Shown one piece after another: positions 48,877 to 56,967 of a DNA stretch of 64,000 bases. The stretch's first letter is position 1. Each line of letters starts with the position of its first letter. Position numbers and translations under genes: made by a program. The DNA lies in contig NZ_JAHUWT010000002.1 in NCBI RefSeq assembly GCF_019218885.1, positions 558,001-622,000 on the forward strand, written 5' to 3'. The notes below the pieces were generated by a model, which worked only from the letters and a program-made list of their open reading frames with translations, made no database searches and was not told the DNA's origin. The DNA is from Bordetella sp. BOR01. Lineage in GTDB: Bacteria > Pseudomonadota > Gammaproteobacteria > Burkholderiales > Burkholderiaceae_B.

Positions 48877-51045
48877 TCAGCTCGGCGCGGTGGCCTTGTT
48901 GTCTGTCGGATACTCCAACGCCAGGACGACCAGATGAACAGCCAGCAACGCGAATGCCGCGAGCATCTGAGGTACCCTGGCCTCGGGCGCGAAGATTGTC
49001 ACGGTCAGGCTCAACAGGAATGCGCTCAGCGTCCAGAAACTCAGCTTGGCGACAATCAAGATGATCTTCTTCAGGTATCCCGAGACGAACAAGTAGTCCA
49101 CTACCTCCAGAATGGACGCGGCGGTGATGGCCACGCCGCTTCCAATGATGGACATGATCGTTGTGACGACTTTGGCTTCCTTGACAAGAAATTTCGCCAA
49201 TTTGGCCATGGCTCCACCGGTTACATAAATACCCAGAATTGAAAGAAACCCGACGATCAAGGTGGCAAGAAACTCCAGCAGCCACATCTCTTGCGGCGTG
49301 ACATCGCGCGACGCGACTCGCAGCACTTCGTGGCTTGCTCCCGGTTCGTAATAGCGCAGGACTTGTTGATCCCCTTCGCTGACCCACTTGACATAGCGAT
49401 CGCCGCGAATCCCGTCCAACCCTTCCTGCCTGGCCTTCGCGAACAGGTCGGTGATTTTCTGCTGATAAGCCACCTGCATTTGCTGGCGCTGTTCCGCACT
49501 GATATCGGCGGGCAGGGCAGCGTTGTATTCATCCAGAAATGCTTGCAGGTTCGCGTCGCCCAGCGGATCGCCGGACGTTTTCGGGTTTATCGACGACGCC
49601 AATCTGGAGAAATCTGCCCAAAGCTCGGGTGTTATCTCTGGCGGTTCATAGGTGGTGAATTGGTCGGTATCCGGGGTGGGTGGCACCTGCTGCGTCGATT
49701 CCAGCGTGATGGGCTGGATGAACGTGGTGATTGCCGCGTTGCCTTTCAGCGTGACAGCGTTCTGGTACGTCAGGTCTTGGCGCGGAACTTCCTGCGCTGC
49801 CGGCTCAGGCGCATCGGTCATCGAACCGAAATCGAAATTCGCGGCCAGGCCCTCGGCATTGAGCGGGTTGGTGTTGATATTCTCCTGGATCTCTTCGGCG
49901 GTCCGGCAGACATTCCAGATGCGGGCATAGGCCAGGCGCCCGTTGAACTGTATTTGCGGCGTGCCGTTCGCATCGAAGCGTGCTCCGATCAAGGTGTTGT
50001 TATTCGGGTCGGGATTCGGCCCGCCCCAACTGGTGGATCTTTGCAGCTGGCCATCCACATACAGACTGAGCGTCTGGCCGTCGTAAGTTGTAGCCACGTG
50101 ATACCACTGCTGGACTTGAGGCGCGGTGGTGGAAAATATCCACCAGACCGACGGGTTGGAACAATAAGAGTCGAAGTACCGCGTCGTTGCGCTTCCCATG
50201 GTGTGGTCTGCTTCCGAGCCGGTTCCCAGGCTGTATTGCCCGACGCCCAAATGGTAGCGGGAAATGAAATCCTGCAGCGTTATCTGATTAAGGTTGACCA
50301 GTGCTTCCAGCGTAAACGGCTGTTGGCCGACGAAGTTCAGATTGTCCGAGGGCCCGCAATCGCCGTAGCCGTCGCCCAGCGCCTGCAGGCAGGTGGTCTC
50401 TACCTGCGGACTGAGCACACCGGTGATCGAAATCTGGCAGGCGTGGCCGGAAATATCGGCGACCGGGTTCTGTTCAAAGCCATACCATGCTTGCAGCCCA
50501 TCTTGTGGCTGTGGCGGGCTGTTGATGTCTTGCCATATCTCGTCCTGCGTACGGCAAACGCTCCATACCGCTACTGATCGAACGCTGCCGTTCAATGACG
50601 CCACCGTGGCGTCAGTATTCATTTGTCCGCCAATCAACAGGGCCTGGGCGGCCGAATCCGCGCTCGCGTAGTCGTGCGTTGCCGCTTCCAGGAAACCATT
50701 GATGTACAGATTCAACAGGTGCGATTGGCCATCGTAAGCCAGGGTTACGTGATTCCATTGCCCCTGCTCTGGCTGGGTCGTCGAGGTCAGCGTGGAATCG
50801 ATGCCGCGGGAACCGAGAAAGCTGCCCCCTTGCAGGGCCAGTAGGGGCGCAGCGCTGTTTGCCCCGCTCGCTGCCACGATGACTTGATCGCCGCTGAGAT
50901 CGCCGAATCGGACCCAGGCTTGCAGGGTGTAGGAATTGTGACCAGTAAAGAATGGCAACAGACTCGAGGCCGCCGTGGCGAACGCGTGTCCTTGTTGCCC
51001 CGACAGGCTCATGATCAACGTGCTGGCATAGGGATAGTTGTTCAT
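48877..51045 (-). CDS. Double LamG-domain protein with C-terminal membrane segments
   Basis: 722 aa from ATG 51045; GTG 51108 in frame would add 21 residues, and neither start has a strong ribosome site. Two concanavalin-like LamG modules are visible. Module 1 lies roughly at residues 15-175 (YTLQAWVRFG, WNHVTLAYDG, LYINGFLEAAT, VAVWSVCRTQDEIWQDIN) and module 2 at about 225-400 (FTLEALVNL, WYHVATTYDGQTLSLYVDGQLQ, ARIWNVCRTAEEIQENIN). A proline-rich and then helical linker follows. The last 150 or so residues hold about four hydrophobic helices (FLATLIVGFLSILGIYV, IMSIIGSGVAITAAS, LSFWTLSAFLLSLTVTIF, AAFALLAVHLVVLAL). No signal peptide. It is divergent from a two-component system. Function unknown; glycan binding is a family-level possibility. 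Confidence 0.8.
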   Translation of the reverse strand: MNNYPYASTLIMSLSGQQGHAFATAASSLLPFFTGHNSYTLQAWVRFGDLSGDQVIVAASGANSAAPLLALQGGSFLGSRGIDSTLTSTTQPEQGQWNHVTLAYDGQSHLLNLYINGFLEAATHDYASADSAAQALLIGGQMNTDATVASLNGSVRSVAVWSVCRTQDEIWQDINSPPQPQDGLQAWYGFEQNPVADISGHACQISITGVLSPQVETTCLQALGDGYGDCGPSDNLNFVGQQPFTLEALVNLNQITLQDFISRYHLGVGQYSLGTGSEADHTMGSATTRYFDSYCSNPSVWWIFSTTAPQVQQWYHVATTYDGQTLSLYVDGQLQRSTSWGGPNPDPNNNTLIGARFDANGTPQIQFNGRLAYARIWNVCRTAEEIQENINTNPLNAEGLAANFDFGSMTDAPEPAAQEVPRQDLTYQNAVTLKGNAAITTFIQPITLESTQQVPPTPDTDQFTTYEPPEITPELWADFSRLASSINPKTSGDPLGDANLQAFLDEYNAALPADISAEQRQQMQVAYQQKITDLFAKARQEGLDGIRGDRYVKWVSEGDQQVLRYYEPGASHEVLRVASRDVTPQEMWLLEFLATLIVGFLSILGIYVTGGAMAKLAKFLVKEAKVVTTIMSIIGSGVAITAASILEVVDYLFVSGYLKKIILIVAKLSFWTLSAFLLSLTVTIFAPEARVPQMLAAFALLAVHLVVLALEYPTDNKATAPS

Positions 51046-51190
51046 GTCGGTCGATCCATTGAGTGGGTTTGCGATCCACGATAGGACCTTCGCCGCCTTT
51101 ACGTCCACCGATCAAAACTACTGAATTCTGGCAAAATCTTGCGGAGTGCTGCACATTTTGTAACAACAGGGACCTCGGCGATGCGGGCAA

Positions 51191-52651
51191 ATGCTTGACC
51201 TCAAGACCGTGCTGATCGTGACGCTGGCAACTGCCAGCCTGCAGGCGATTGCCTGGATCTGTGTATGGCGGGCGTGGCGCCATCTCTACGAACTCAAGTT
51301 CCTCGCCGCCGGGTTCACGGCGATTGCCCTGGGGGTGCTCATGATGATTCTGCGGGGCGAGCAGCCCGCGGCATGGGCCGTCGTGCTGCACAACACGGTC
51401 ATCAAGTTGGGGCTGGTTCTGCTGGCCGAAGGCCTGGCGCGCTTTCTGGGCCAGCCGCGCTATACCTGGGTGGGCATTTCGTTGCTGGTTTTCCAGGTCG
51501 TGGCGTGGAGCATTGCCCTTGCCGTCAATCCGAACGATCTTGCCATCCGTGTACATGCGTCGACTTTCTTTACCGTGGTCATGATGTCAGTGATGTGCCT
51601 GGCGCTTGGGCGCGATCGAACACAACCCTGGTACTTGCGCTGGATAACGATAGGCCTGCTGGTCGAGTACATGGCAGCCAGCATGGTTCAAAGCAGCCTT
51701 GAATTTTGGGCGCCAGCAACCGTCCAGGGCATCACGATTCTGGATAATCGCAACGCCTGGTACTTGTTGCAGGGCGTACTTTTTTTGATTGGCTTGTTCG
51801 CCTGTCTGCTCTTCATGGTCAGTTGGCGGCTTTCTGCCGATCTGCGCGAAAAAAATATGGCCCTGTCGCGCGAGGTTCTGGAACGCCAACGACTGGCGGG
51901 CCGGTTGCATGCCAGCCTCGAGGCCGAGCGTACCTTGCGCGAAGAGCAGGCCGACCTCATGCGGTTGGTCAGCCACGAGTTTCGCACCCCGCTGGCGGTC
52001 ATCCGCAACGCGGCCGACATGATCGAACTGACCGGCGGCAAGGCAAGCCAGGCCACCCGGGAACGGCTTGCGAGCATGGGCCAGGCGCTGGACCGGCTGT
52101 TTTCCCTGGTTGACCGTTTCTTGACCAGCGATCGAGACCATGGCTTTCAACCGGAATTGATACCGATCGCGAACCTGATGACGAATGTGCAACTGCATTT
52201 CGAGATGGTCGGGCTGAGCGCGCGCCTGCATTTCAACATGGATGACCATGCCAGTTCGATTCATGCCGATCCGGACATGCTGGCCACTGTCGTCATCAAT
52301 CTCGTGGACAATGCGCTCAAGTATTCGCCAGAGGATCAACCTATCCATATCGATATTCGAACGAAGGACGGCAATTTGGTCATCCAGGTTCGCGATAGCG
52401 GTATTGGCATACCGAGAGCCGAGCAGCACAAGATAGGCCGCCGCTTTTTCCGCGCTTCCAACACCCTGGCCGGCACCGGATCCGGGCTTGGCCTGTATTC
52501 CTCTCGTAGAATTCTGGCCTATCATGATGGCTTGCTGGAACTGCTTCCTAACGCAGGGCCGGGAACGATGGCCGTCGTGCGCGTGCCGCTGGCCAGTAAA
52601 GCGGCAAGGCAGGCCGAGCCAACGGAGACGAGGACTTGGCACGTGTACTGA
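51191..52651 (+). CDS. Sensor histidine kinase with about seven membrane helices
   Basis: 486 aa. About seven hydrophobic helices fill residues 5-215 (LIVTLATASLQAIAWICVW to LLQGVLFLIGLFACLLFMV), without a large periplasmic domain. A short coiled stretch (RLSADLREKNMALSREVLERQ) leads to the dimerisation domain with His262 in LVSHEFRTPL. The ATP-binding boxes are NLVDNALKYS, DSGIGIP and GTGSGLGLYSS. The membrane-embedded sensor suggests an internal or membrane signal. It overlaps the response regulator gene by 16 bp and is divergent from the LamG gene. Confidence 0.92.
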   Translation: MLDLKTVLIVTLATASLQAIAWICVWRAWRHLYELKFLAAGFTAIALGVLMMILRGEQPAAWAVVLHNTVIKLGLVLLAEGLARFLGQPRYTWVGISLLVFQVVAWSIALAVNPNDLAIRVHASTFFTVVMMSVMCLALGRDRTQPWYLRWITIGLLVEYMAASMVQSSLEFWAPATVQGITILDNRNAWYLLQGVLFLIGLFACLLFMVSWRLSADLREKNMALSREVLERQRLAGRLHASLEAERTLREEQADLMRLVSHEFRTPLAVIRNAADMIELTGGKASQATRERLASMGQALDRLFSLVDRFLTSDRDHGFQPELIPIANLMTNVQLHFEMVGLSARLHFNMDDHASSIHADPDMLATVVINLVDNALKYSPEDQPIHIDIRTKDGNLVIQVRDSGIGIPRAEQHKIGRRFFRASNTLAGTGSGLGLYSSRRILAYHDGLLELLPNAGPGTMAVVRVPLASKAARQAEPTETRTWHVY

Positions 52652-53322
52652 TCGTCGAGGATGAACCGCAACTGCGCAGGGACCTGGTTGAATTCCTGGC
52701 GCTGTGCGACCTTGCCGCGGCAGGTGTGGCAACGGCGGCAGGCCTGCGCCAGGCGCTGGCAGATGGCGATTCGCCCGATGTCATCGTGCTCGATGTCGGG
52801 CTGCCCGATGGCAATGGGTTTGAACTGGCCGCGGAAATCCGCCCGCGCTATCGCGGCGGGATCATCATGCTTACGGCATTCGGCGGCAGCGATGACCGCA
52901 TCCGCGGGTTCGAAAGCGGCGCTGACATTTATCTTGTCAAGTACAGCTCGTTGCGGGAAATCGAAGCCGCCATCCGCAGCTTGCTGCGGCGCACCGAAAA
53001 TCACGCCACTGCTGCTAGGGATAATTGGGTGCTGGACAGCAGGAACTGGGCCCTGACCGCACCGAACCAGCGCTCGATCAACCTGACGGCAACCGAGTTT
53101 GCCCTGGTGAACCTGCTTTGCAGGCATGGTGGCGATGTTTGCGAACGCCAGAAGCTGGTGGATACGCTGGCTCGGCCCAAGACACATTTCGACAGCCAGC
53201 ATCTCGATGCCGTCGTCAGCCGCTTGCGCCGAAAAATAGGAGATCGAGCCGATCTTCCCGTGCCCATCAAGGCAATCTATGGCGTGGGCTATACATTTAC
53301 CGCCCCGGTCATCATAAGATGA
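52636..53322 (+). CDS. OmpR-family response regulator
   Basis: 228 aa with a TTG start at 52636, chosen because the receiver begins at once (RVLIVEDEPQL) and GGAGACGAGGA lies just upstream. The phospho-acceptor is Asp53 in VLDVGLPDG. The usual KPF is VKY, so the Pro/Phe pair after the conserved lysine is altered. The C-terminal winged helix has LTATEFALVNLLCRHGGDVCERQKL and SRLRRKIG...IKAIYGVGYTF. It is coupled to the sensor kinase by overlap and probably controls the divergent LamG gene. Confidence 0.92.
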   Translation: MARVLIVEDEPQLRRDLVEFLALCDLAAAGVATAAGLRQALADGDSPDVIVLDVGLPDGNGFELAAEIRPRYRGGIIMLTAFGGSDDRIRGFESGADIYLVKYSSLREIEAAIRSLLRRTENHATAARDNWVLDSRNWALTAPNQRSINLTATEFALVNLLCRHGGDVCERQKLVDTLARPKTHFDSQHLDAVVSRLRRKIGDRADLPVPIKAIYGVGYTFTAPVIIR

Positions 53323-53425
53323 CGGCCCCACGCGCTGGACGCAAGATCGGGCCGCTACGCCAATGAGCAAGCCGTGGAGAGAGCCAGGCCCATTGGGAAA
53401 TACCGAATCAATCGTTGTATATGCA

Positions 53426-53448
53426 CAGGGCCGGCATTGCCGGCCCTG
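53426..53448. terminator. Perfect GC-rich stem-loop
   Basis: CAGGGCCGGCA and TGCCGGCCCTG are exact inverted arms of 11 bp around a single T. It lies about 104 bp after the response regulator stop and 53 bp after the stop of the minus-strand ATPase remnant. It may be the old terminator of that remnant, and may also stop transcription from the two-component operon. No T tract. Confidence 0.5.
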
Positions 53449-53500
53449 CCTGCCAAGGCCACTGCAGCCGGCGTCGGCCCGGGATGCCGGGCTGCGGCTG

Positions 53501-53596
53501 TCAGTGAAGGATGTCCGCCAGGAACTTCCTGGCGCGATCATGGCAAGGATGCGAGAAAAACTCGGCGGGCGGGGCGTCTTCCAGGACCTCGCCCCG
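53501..53596 (-). pseudogene. 3' end of a truncated amino acid ABC ATPase gene
   Basis: On the minus strand this reads [31 protein letters not shown] and stop, the C-terminus of a GlnQ-type ATPase. Upstream of 53596 (minus-strand sense) the homology ends abruptly with no Walker or signature motifs, so the gene is truncated. The final codons differ from the left copy (ILH instead of IIH, CTT CAC against ATC CAT) although the 87 bp before them are identical. This suggests a once-separate homologue with a recent recombination or gene conversion tract. Confidence 0.8.
53510..53596 (-). repeat. 87-bp perfect inverted repeat, right copy
   Basis: Reverse complement of 48762-48848 with no mismatch. 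With the left copy it bounds 48849-53509, which holds the LamG gene and the two-component system. The distance between copies is about 4.66 kb. The flanking 53597-53772 contains no gene that I can recognise. Confidence 0.95.
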
Positions 53597-53772
53597 ATAT
53601 TCGCCCAGAGCGAGAGGTGCATTTGGATATTTGAAATTAATCGTTCATCGACAGGCAAGAAGGCTCTACGCTTTTCAGTTCTTCGACATGCACAGGATCG
53701 GCAGCCTTCGCACCCGCGTTGCGCAGGCACCGGTCCCGGTAGTCGCGACCATCACAAGGCACCACGTACGAC

Positions 53773-54618
53773 ATGAGCCAATCGACATTGTTGGCGCCGG
53801 GCGGCCGGCCGTTGCGGCAGGCCGCCGGCGAACCGCCGCTGAAGCGGGCCCGGCCCCATGCCGGCGATCCCACTCGCCAAACCATCATCATTTCCCGGAT
53901 CATTTTCGCGGTGCTTACGGTCGCGCTGTGGGAGGTGGCTGCACGCTGGCTGGTAGACCCGTTCTGGATCGGGCAGCCCAGCAAGATCGCCGAGCGGCTC
54001 TGGAAACTGATCGTATCCAACGACCTGCTCTGGCATGCCGTCCCTACGGTACTGCATGCGGCGGCGGGCCTGCTGCTCAGCCTGTTGGTAGGCATCCCGG
54101 TCGGATTGTTGTTCGCCTCCAGCAAGTTCGTGGAGCGCGTGCTGGAACCCTTCTTCCTGGGCCTGTACAGCATTCCGCGCATTGCCCTCGCGCCGCTGTT
54201 CATTCTTTGGTTCGGCATTGGCCCGATGTCGAAGGTGGTCATGGCTTTTTCGCTGGTGGTGTTCGTGGTGATCATGAATACCTATGAAGGCATGCGCGGT
54301 GTGGACCGCGAGCTGATCGACATGATGAAGGCCATGCGGGCGTCGCGCTCATACATCCTGCGCAAGGTGATGCTGCCTTCCATCGTGCCGTGGCTGTTCG
54401 CCTCGGTGCGGGTGGGCGTCGGGCTGGCACTGATCGGTTCGGTGGTGGGCGAATTGCTGGGGTCGAACCGCGGACTGGGCTGGTACGTCGAGCACGCCGC
54501 GGGCCGTATCGACGTCATTGGTGTATTCACAGGCCTGGTCATCCTGATGATTGTGGGCATCCTGCTCAACGAGCTGGTCAAGTTGGCGGAAAACCGCTTG
54601 ATGCGCAACCGCCGCTGA
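53773..54618 (+). CDS. ABC transporter permease, nitrate/sulfonate/taurine type
   Basis: 281 aa. The N-terminal 40 residues are polar, then about six helices (IIFAVLTVALWEVAARWLV, LHAAAGLLLSLLVGIPVGLLFAS and others). The coupling loop is MMKAMRASRSYILRKVMLPSIVPWLFASVRVG. No clear ribosome site precedes ATG 53773. The ATPase follows after 33 bp. It probably works with one of the NMT1-type binding proteins encoded on the opposite strand (57920-58939), since no receptor is in its own operon. Confidence 0.88.
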   Translation: MSQSTLLAPGGRPLRQAAGEPPLKRARPHAGDPTRQTIIISRIIFAVLTVALWEVAARWLVDPFWIGQPSKIAERLWKLIVSNDLLWHAVPTVLHAAAGLLLSLLVGIPVGLLFASSKFVERVLEPFFLGLYSIPRIALAPLFILWFGIGPMSKVVMAFSLVVFVVIMNTYEGMRGVDRELIDMMKAMRASRSYILRKVMLPSIVPWLFASVRVGVGLALIGSVVGELLGSNRGLGWYVEHAAGRIDVIGVFTGLVILMIVGILLNELVKLAENRLMRNRR

Positions 54619-54651
54619 CCGCGGCATTTTTCATTGCCCGGATGGCCACAC

Positions 54652-55470
54652 ATGAATGACGTTGTCTCGGACCCCTCCATTGCCACCCTGTCCAGGTTGG
54701 TGGCCGAACCTGCAGTAGAGCTGAGGAACGTCGCCATGGATTATGGCGGCGCCGTCCTGGCGCTGGCCGATATCGACCTGACCTTGGCCGAAGGCGAATT
54801 CCTGTCCATCGTCGGCCCCAGCGGCTGCGGCAAGTCGACGCTGCTGAAACTGATTTCGGGGCTGGCCCAGCCGGCCGCGGGCCAGGTCATCGTACGGGGC
54901 CGCCCTGTGCAAGGCACGCCGCCAGGCATCGGTTTCATGTTCCAGCGCGATGCCCTGCTGCCCTGGGCCACTGTGCGCGAGAACATTGCCGTGGGCCTCG
55001 ATTGTGCCGGCCTGCCGGCCGGCAGCGAGCGCGAGCGGCGCATCGATGAACTGCTGGCCTTCATCGGCCTATCCCAATTCGGCGATGCCTATCCGCGCAC
55101 CCTGTCGGGCGGCATGCGGCAACGCGTGGCGCTGGGCCGCATTCTTGCCTACGCACCCGACATTTACCTGATGGACGAGCCTTTCGGCGCGTTGGACGCA
55201 CAGACCAAACTGCTGATGGGCCAAGAGTTGCTGAGCATCTGGAGCCGGTTTCGCAAGGGGATCATATTCGTTACCCACGATATCGAAGAGGCTGTCAGCC
55301 TTTCGGATCGGGTGGTCGTCATGACTGGCCGGCCGGGGCGGATAAAGGCGCAATACCAGATCGACCTGCCACGTCCGCGCGATTCCCGCGGCGTACGCAA
55401 GCTTGCGGCTTTTCACCAGTACGTGGACAGTATCTGGAGCGACATCATGTCAGAGTCGGTACGCGACTGA
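54652..55470 (+). CDS. ABC transporter ATPase, SsuB/TauB type
   Basis: 272 aa from ATG 54652; an in-frame TTG at 54634 is less likely. Walker A GPSGCGKST, Q-loop FMFQRDALLPW, signature LSGGMRQR, Walker B IYLMDEPFGALDA, and H-loop IFVTHDIEEAVSLSDRVVVMTGRPGRI. It is the second ATPase of this subtype in the window (the other is at 21168-21956). The amidase gene follows after 20 bp. Confidence 0.92.
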   Translation: MNDVVSDPSIATLSRLVAEPAVELRNVAMDYGGAVLALADIDLTLAEGEFLSIVGPSGCGKSTLLKLISGLAQPAAGQVIVRGRPVQGTPPGIGFMFQRDALLPWATVRENIAVGLDCAGLPAGSERERRIDELLAFIGLSQFGDAYPRTLSGGMRQRVALGRILAYAPDIYLMDEPFGALDAQTKLLMGQELLSIWSRFRKGIIFVTHDIEEAVSLSDRVVVMTGRPGRIKAQYQIDLPRPRDSRGVRKLAAFHQYVDSIWSDIMSESVRD

Positions 55471-55490
55471 GCAGCGGCGGAGCCCCCGGC

Positions 55491-56903
55491 ATGCCATCGA
55501 AGCCCCTGTGGGGCTGGAGTGCGACCGAACTGGCCGAGGCCATTGCGCGCCGGGATATTTCCAGCCGCGAAGCCGTTCAGAGCGCTTTCGAGCGCCTGGC
55601 CGAAGTGAACCCTGCCGTCAACGCTGTCGTCGATATCCTGTACGACGAGGCCAGCGAAGCCGCCGGCCGGGCCGACCAGGCCTTGCGCCAGGGCCTGCCG
55701 GCCGGCAGCCTGCACGGCGTTCCGGTCACGGTCAAGATCGATACTGACTATGCGGGCCGGCCGACGACCCGCGGCGTGGTGGCTTACCGCGAACAGATCG
55801 CCGTGGAAGATGCGCCGGCCATCGCCAATCTGCGGCGCGCGGGTGCGGTCATCATCGGGCGCACCAATGTTCCGGCCTTCACCGCTCGTTATTTCACCGA
55901 CAACGACCTGCACGGCCGCACTTACAACCCCTGGAACCGCGCGGTGACTCCTGGCGGTTCCAGCGGTGGAGCCGCGGTTGCAACCGCAGTCGGTATCGGG
56001 GCGCTGGCCCACGGCACCGACCGCTCCGGTTCTGTCCGCTATCCGGCCTACGTCAACGGGGTGTATGGCCTGCGGGCCTCGTTTGGCAGGGTTCCGGTAT
56101 ACAACGGCACGGCCAGGACGCCGCCCGGGCTGACCTCGCAGATCACGGGCGTGCCTGGCCTGTTCGCGCGTCACGCGGCCGATCTGCGCCTGGGAATGGC
56201 GGCGCTGTCCGCGCCCGACCCGCGCGATCCCTGGCATGTGGCGGCTCCTTTCTACCGGGCACCTGGGGCGCCACGCGGCAAGGTGGGGGTCGCAATGGCA
56301 TTCGACGCATACGATGTGGATCCGGCAGTCGCTCAGGCGCTGGCCAGGACGCGCACCGCGCTGGAGAACGCCGGCTACGAGACCTGTGAAGTCGAGCTGC
56401 CCGCATTCGAAGAGCTTGCGACGCTGTTCCGCCAACTGGCCTCGGCCGAAGAGGCCCAGGACCGCAGCAAGGCCATCGAGGCGTATGGCGACGAGGCCGT
56501 GCGGACGGCCCGGCGCAACGCGCGCGGCAGTGTTCCCACACTGGATTTCCAGGCATACATCCAGGGTCTGGGGCGGCGCCATGCGCTGGCGCGGCTGTGG
56601 AGCCTGCTGTTGCAAGAGCATCCCTTGCTGCTGTTACCGTTGTCGTTCCGGCGGCCCGTGCCGGTGGACTACGACCAGGGCGGCGCGCTGCAGATGCACC
56701 GCTTTGTACGCGACCAGCATCCCATGCTGGCGGTGGCCCTGCTGGGCTTGCCCGCATTGGCGCTACCCGCCGGCACGGCCGGCGGCGCGCCCGTGGGCGT
56801 CCAGTTGGTAGGGCGGCGGTTCCACGAGGAAAACTTGATTCACGCGGCCCAGTCTATCGAGCCGGCGAACCTGTGTACGGTCATGCCCATCGATCCCAGA
56901 TAG
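55491..56903 (+). CDS. Amidase signature family hydrolase
   Basis: 470 aa. The triad is Lys82 in VPVTVKIDTDYAG, Ser157 in GGSSGGAA and Ser181 in GTDRSGSVRYPA, with GatA-like spacing. The second serine loop has RSGSVR instead of the common GGSIR. GVYGLRASFGRVP is the next motif. It is the third gene of the permease-ATPase-amidase unit, so it probably hydrolyses an amide that the ABC system imports. No small AtzG-like subunit is next to it, unlike the amidase at 14964. Confidence 0.88.
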   Translation: MPSKPLWGWSATELAEAIARRDISSREAVQSAFERLAEVNPAVNAVVDILYDEASEAAGRADQALRQGLPAGSLHGVPVTVKIDTDYAGRPTTRGVVAYREQIAVEDAPAIANLRRAGAVIIGRTNVPAFTARYFTDNDLHGRTYNPWNRAVTPGGSSGGAAVATAVGIGALAHGTDRSGSVRYPAYVNGVYGLRASFGRVPVYNGTARTPPGLTSQITGVPGLFARHAADLRLGMAALSAPDPRDPWHVAAPFYRAPGAPRGKVGVAMAFDAYDVDPAVAQALARTRTALENAGYETCEVELPAFEELATLFRQLASAEEAQDRSKAIEAYGDEAVRTARRNARGSVPTLDFQAYIQGLGRRHALARLWSLLLQEHPLLLLPLSFRRPVPVDYDQGGALQMHRFVRDQHPMLAVALLGLPALALPAGTAGGAPVGVQLVGRRFHEENLIHAAQSIEPANLCTVMPIDPR

Positions 56904-56907
56904 CAAT

Positions 56908-56940
56908 GCGGCCCGCCCTTGTGGCTGCAGGACGGGCCGC
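56908..56940. terminator. Bidirectional terminator-like stem-loop
   Basis: GCGGCCCG (56908-56915) pairs with CGGGCCGC (56933-56940). It lies in the 64-bp gap between the convergent amidase and NMT1-type genes, 5 bp after the amidase stop. Without a T tract on either side it is a structural candidate only. Confidence 0.55.
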
Positions 56941-56967
56941 GTATATCGAGCTTCGGGGAAGAGATGC

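Noticed and set aside
48762-53596. Reading the 87-bp repeats as ends of an insertion sequence or transposon
   Set aside because: The repeat is coding sequence of an ABC ATPase, no transposase lies between the copies, and the distal edges show no matching direct duplication. Recombination or gene conversion is a better explanation.
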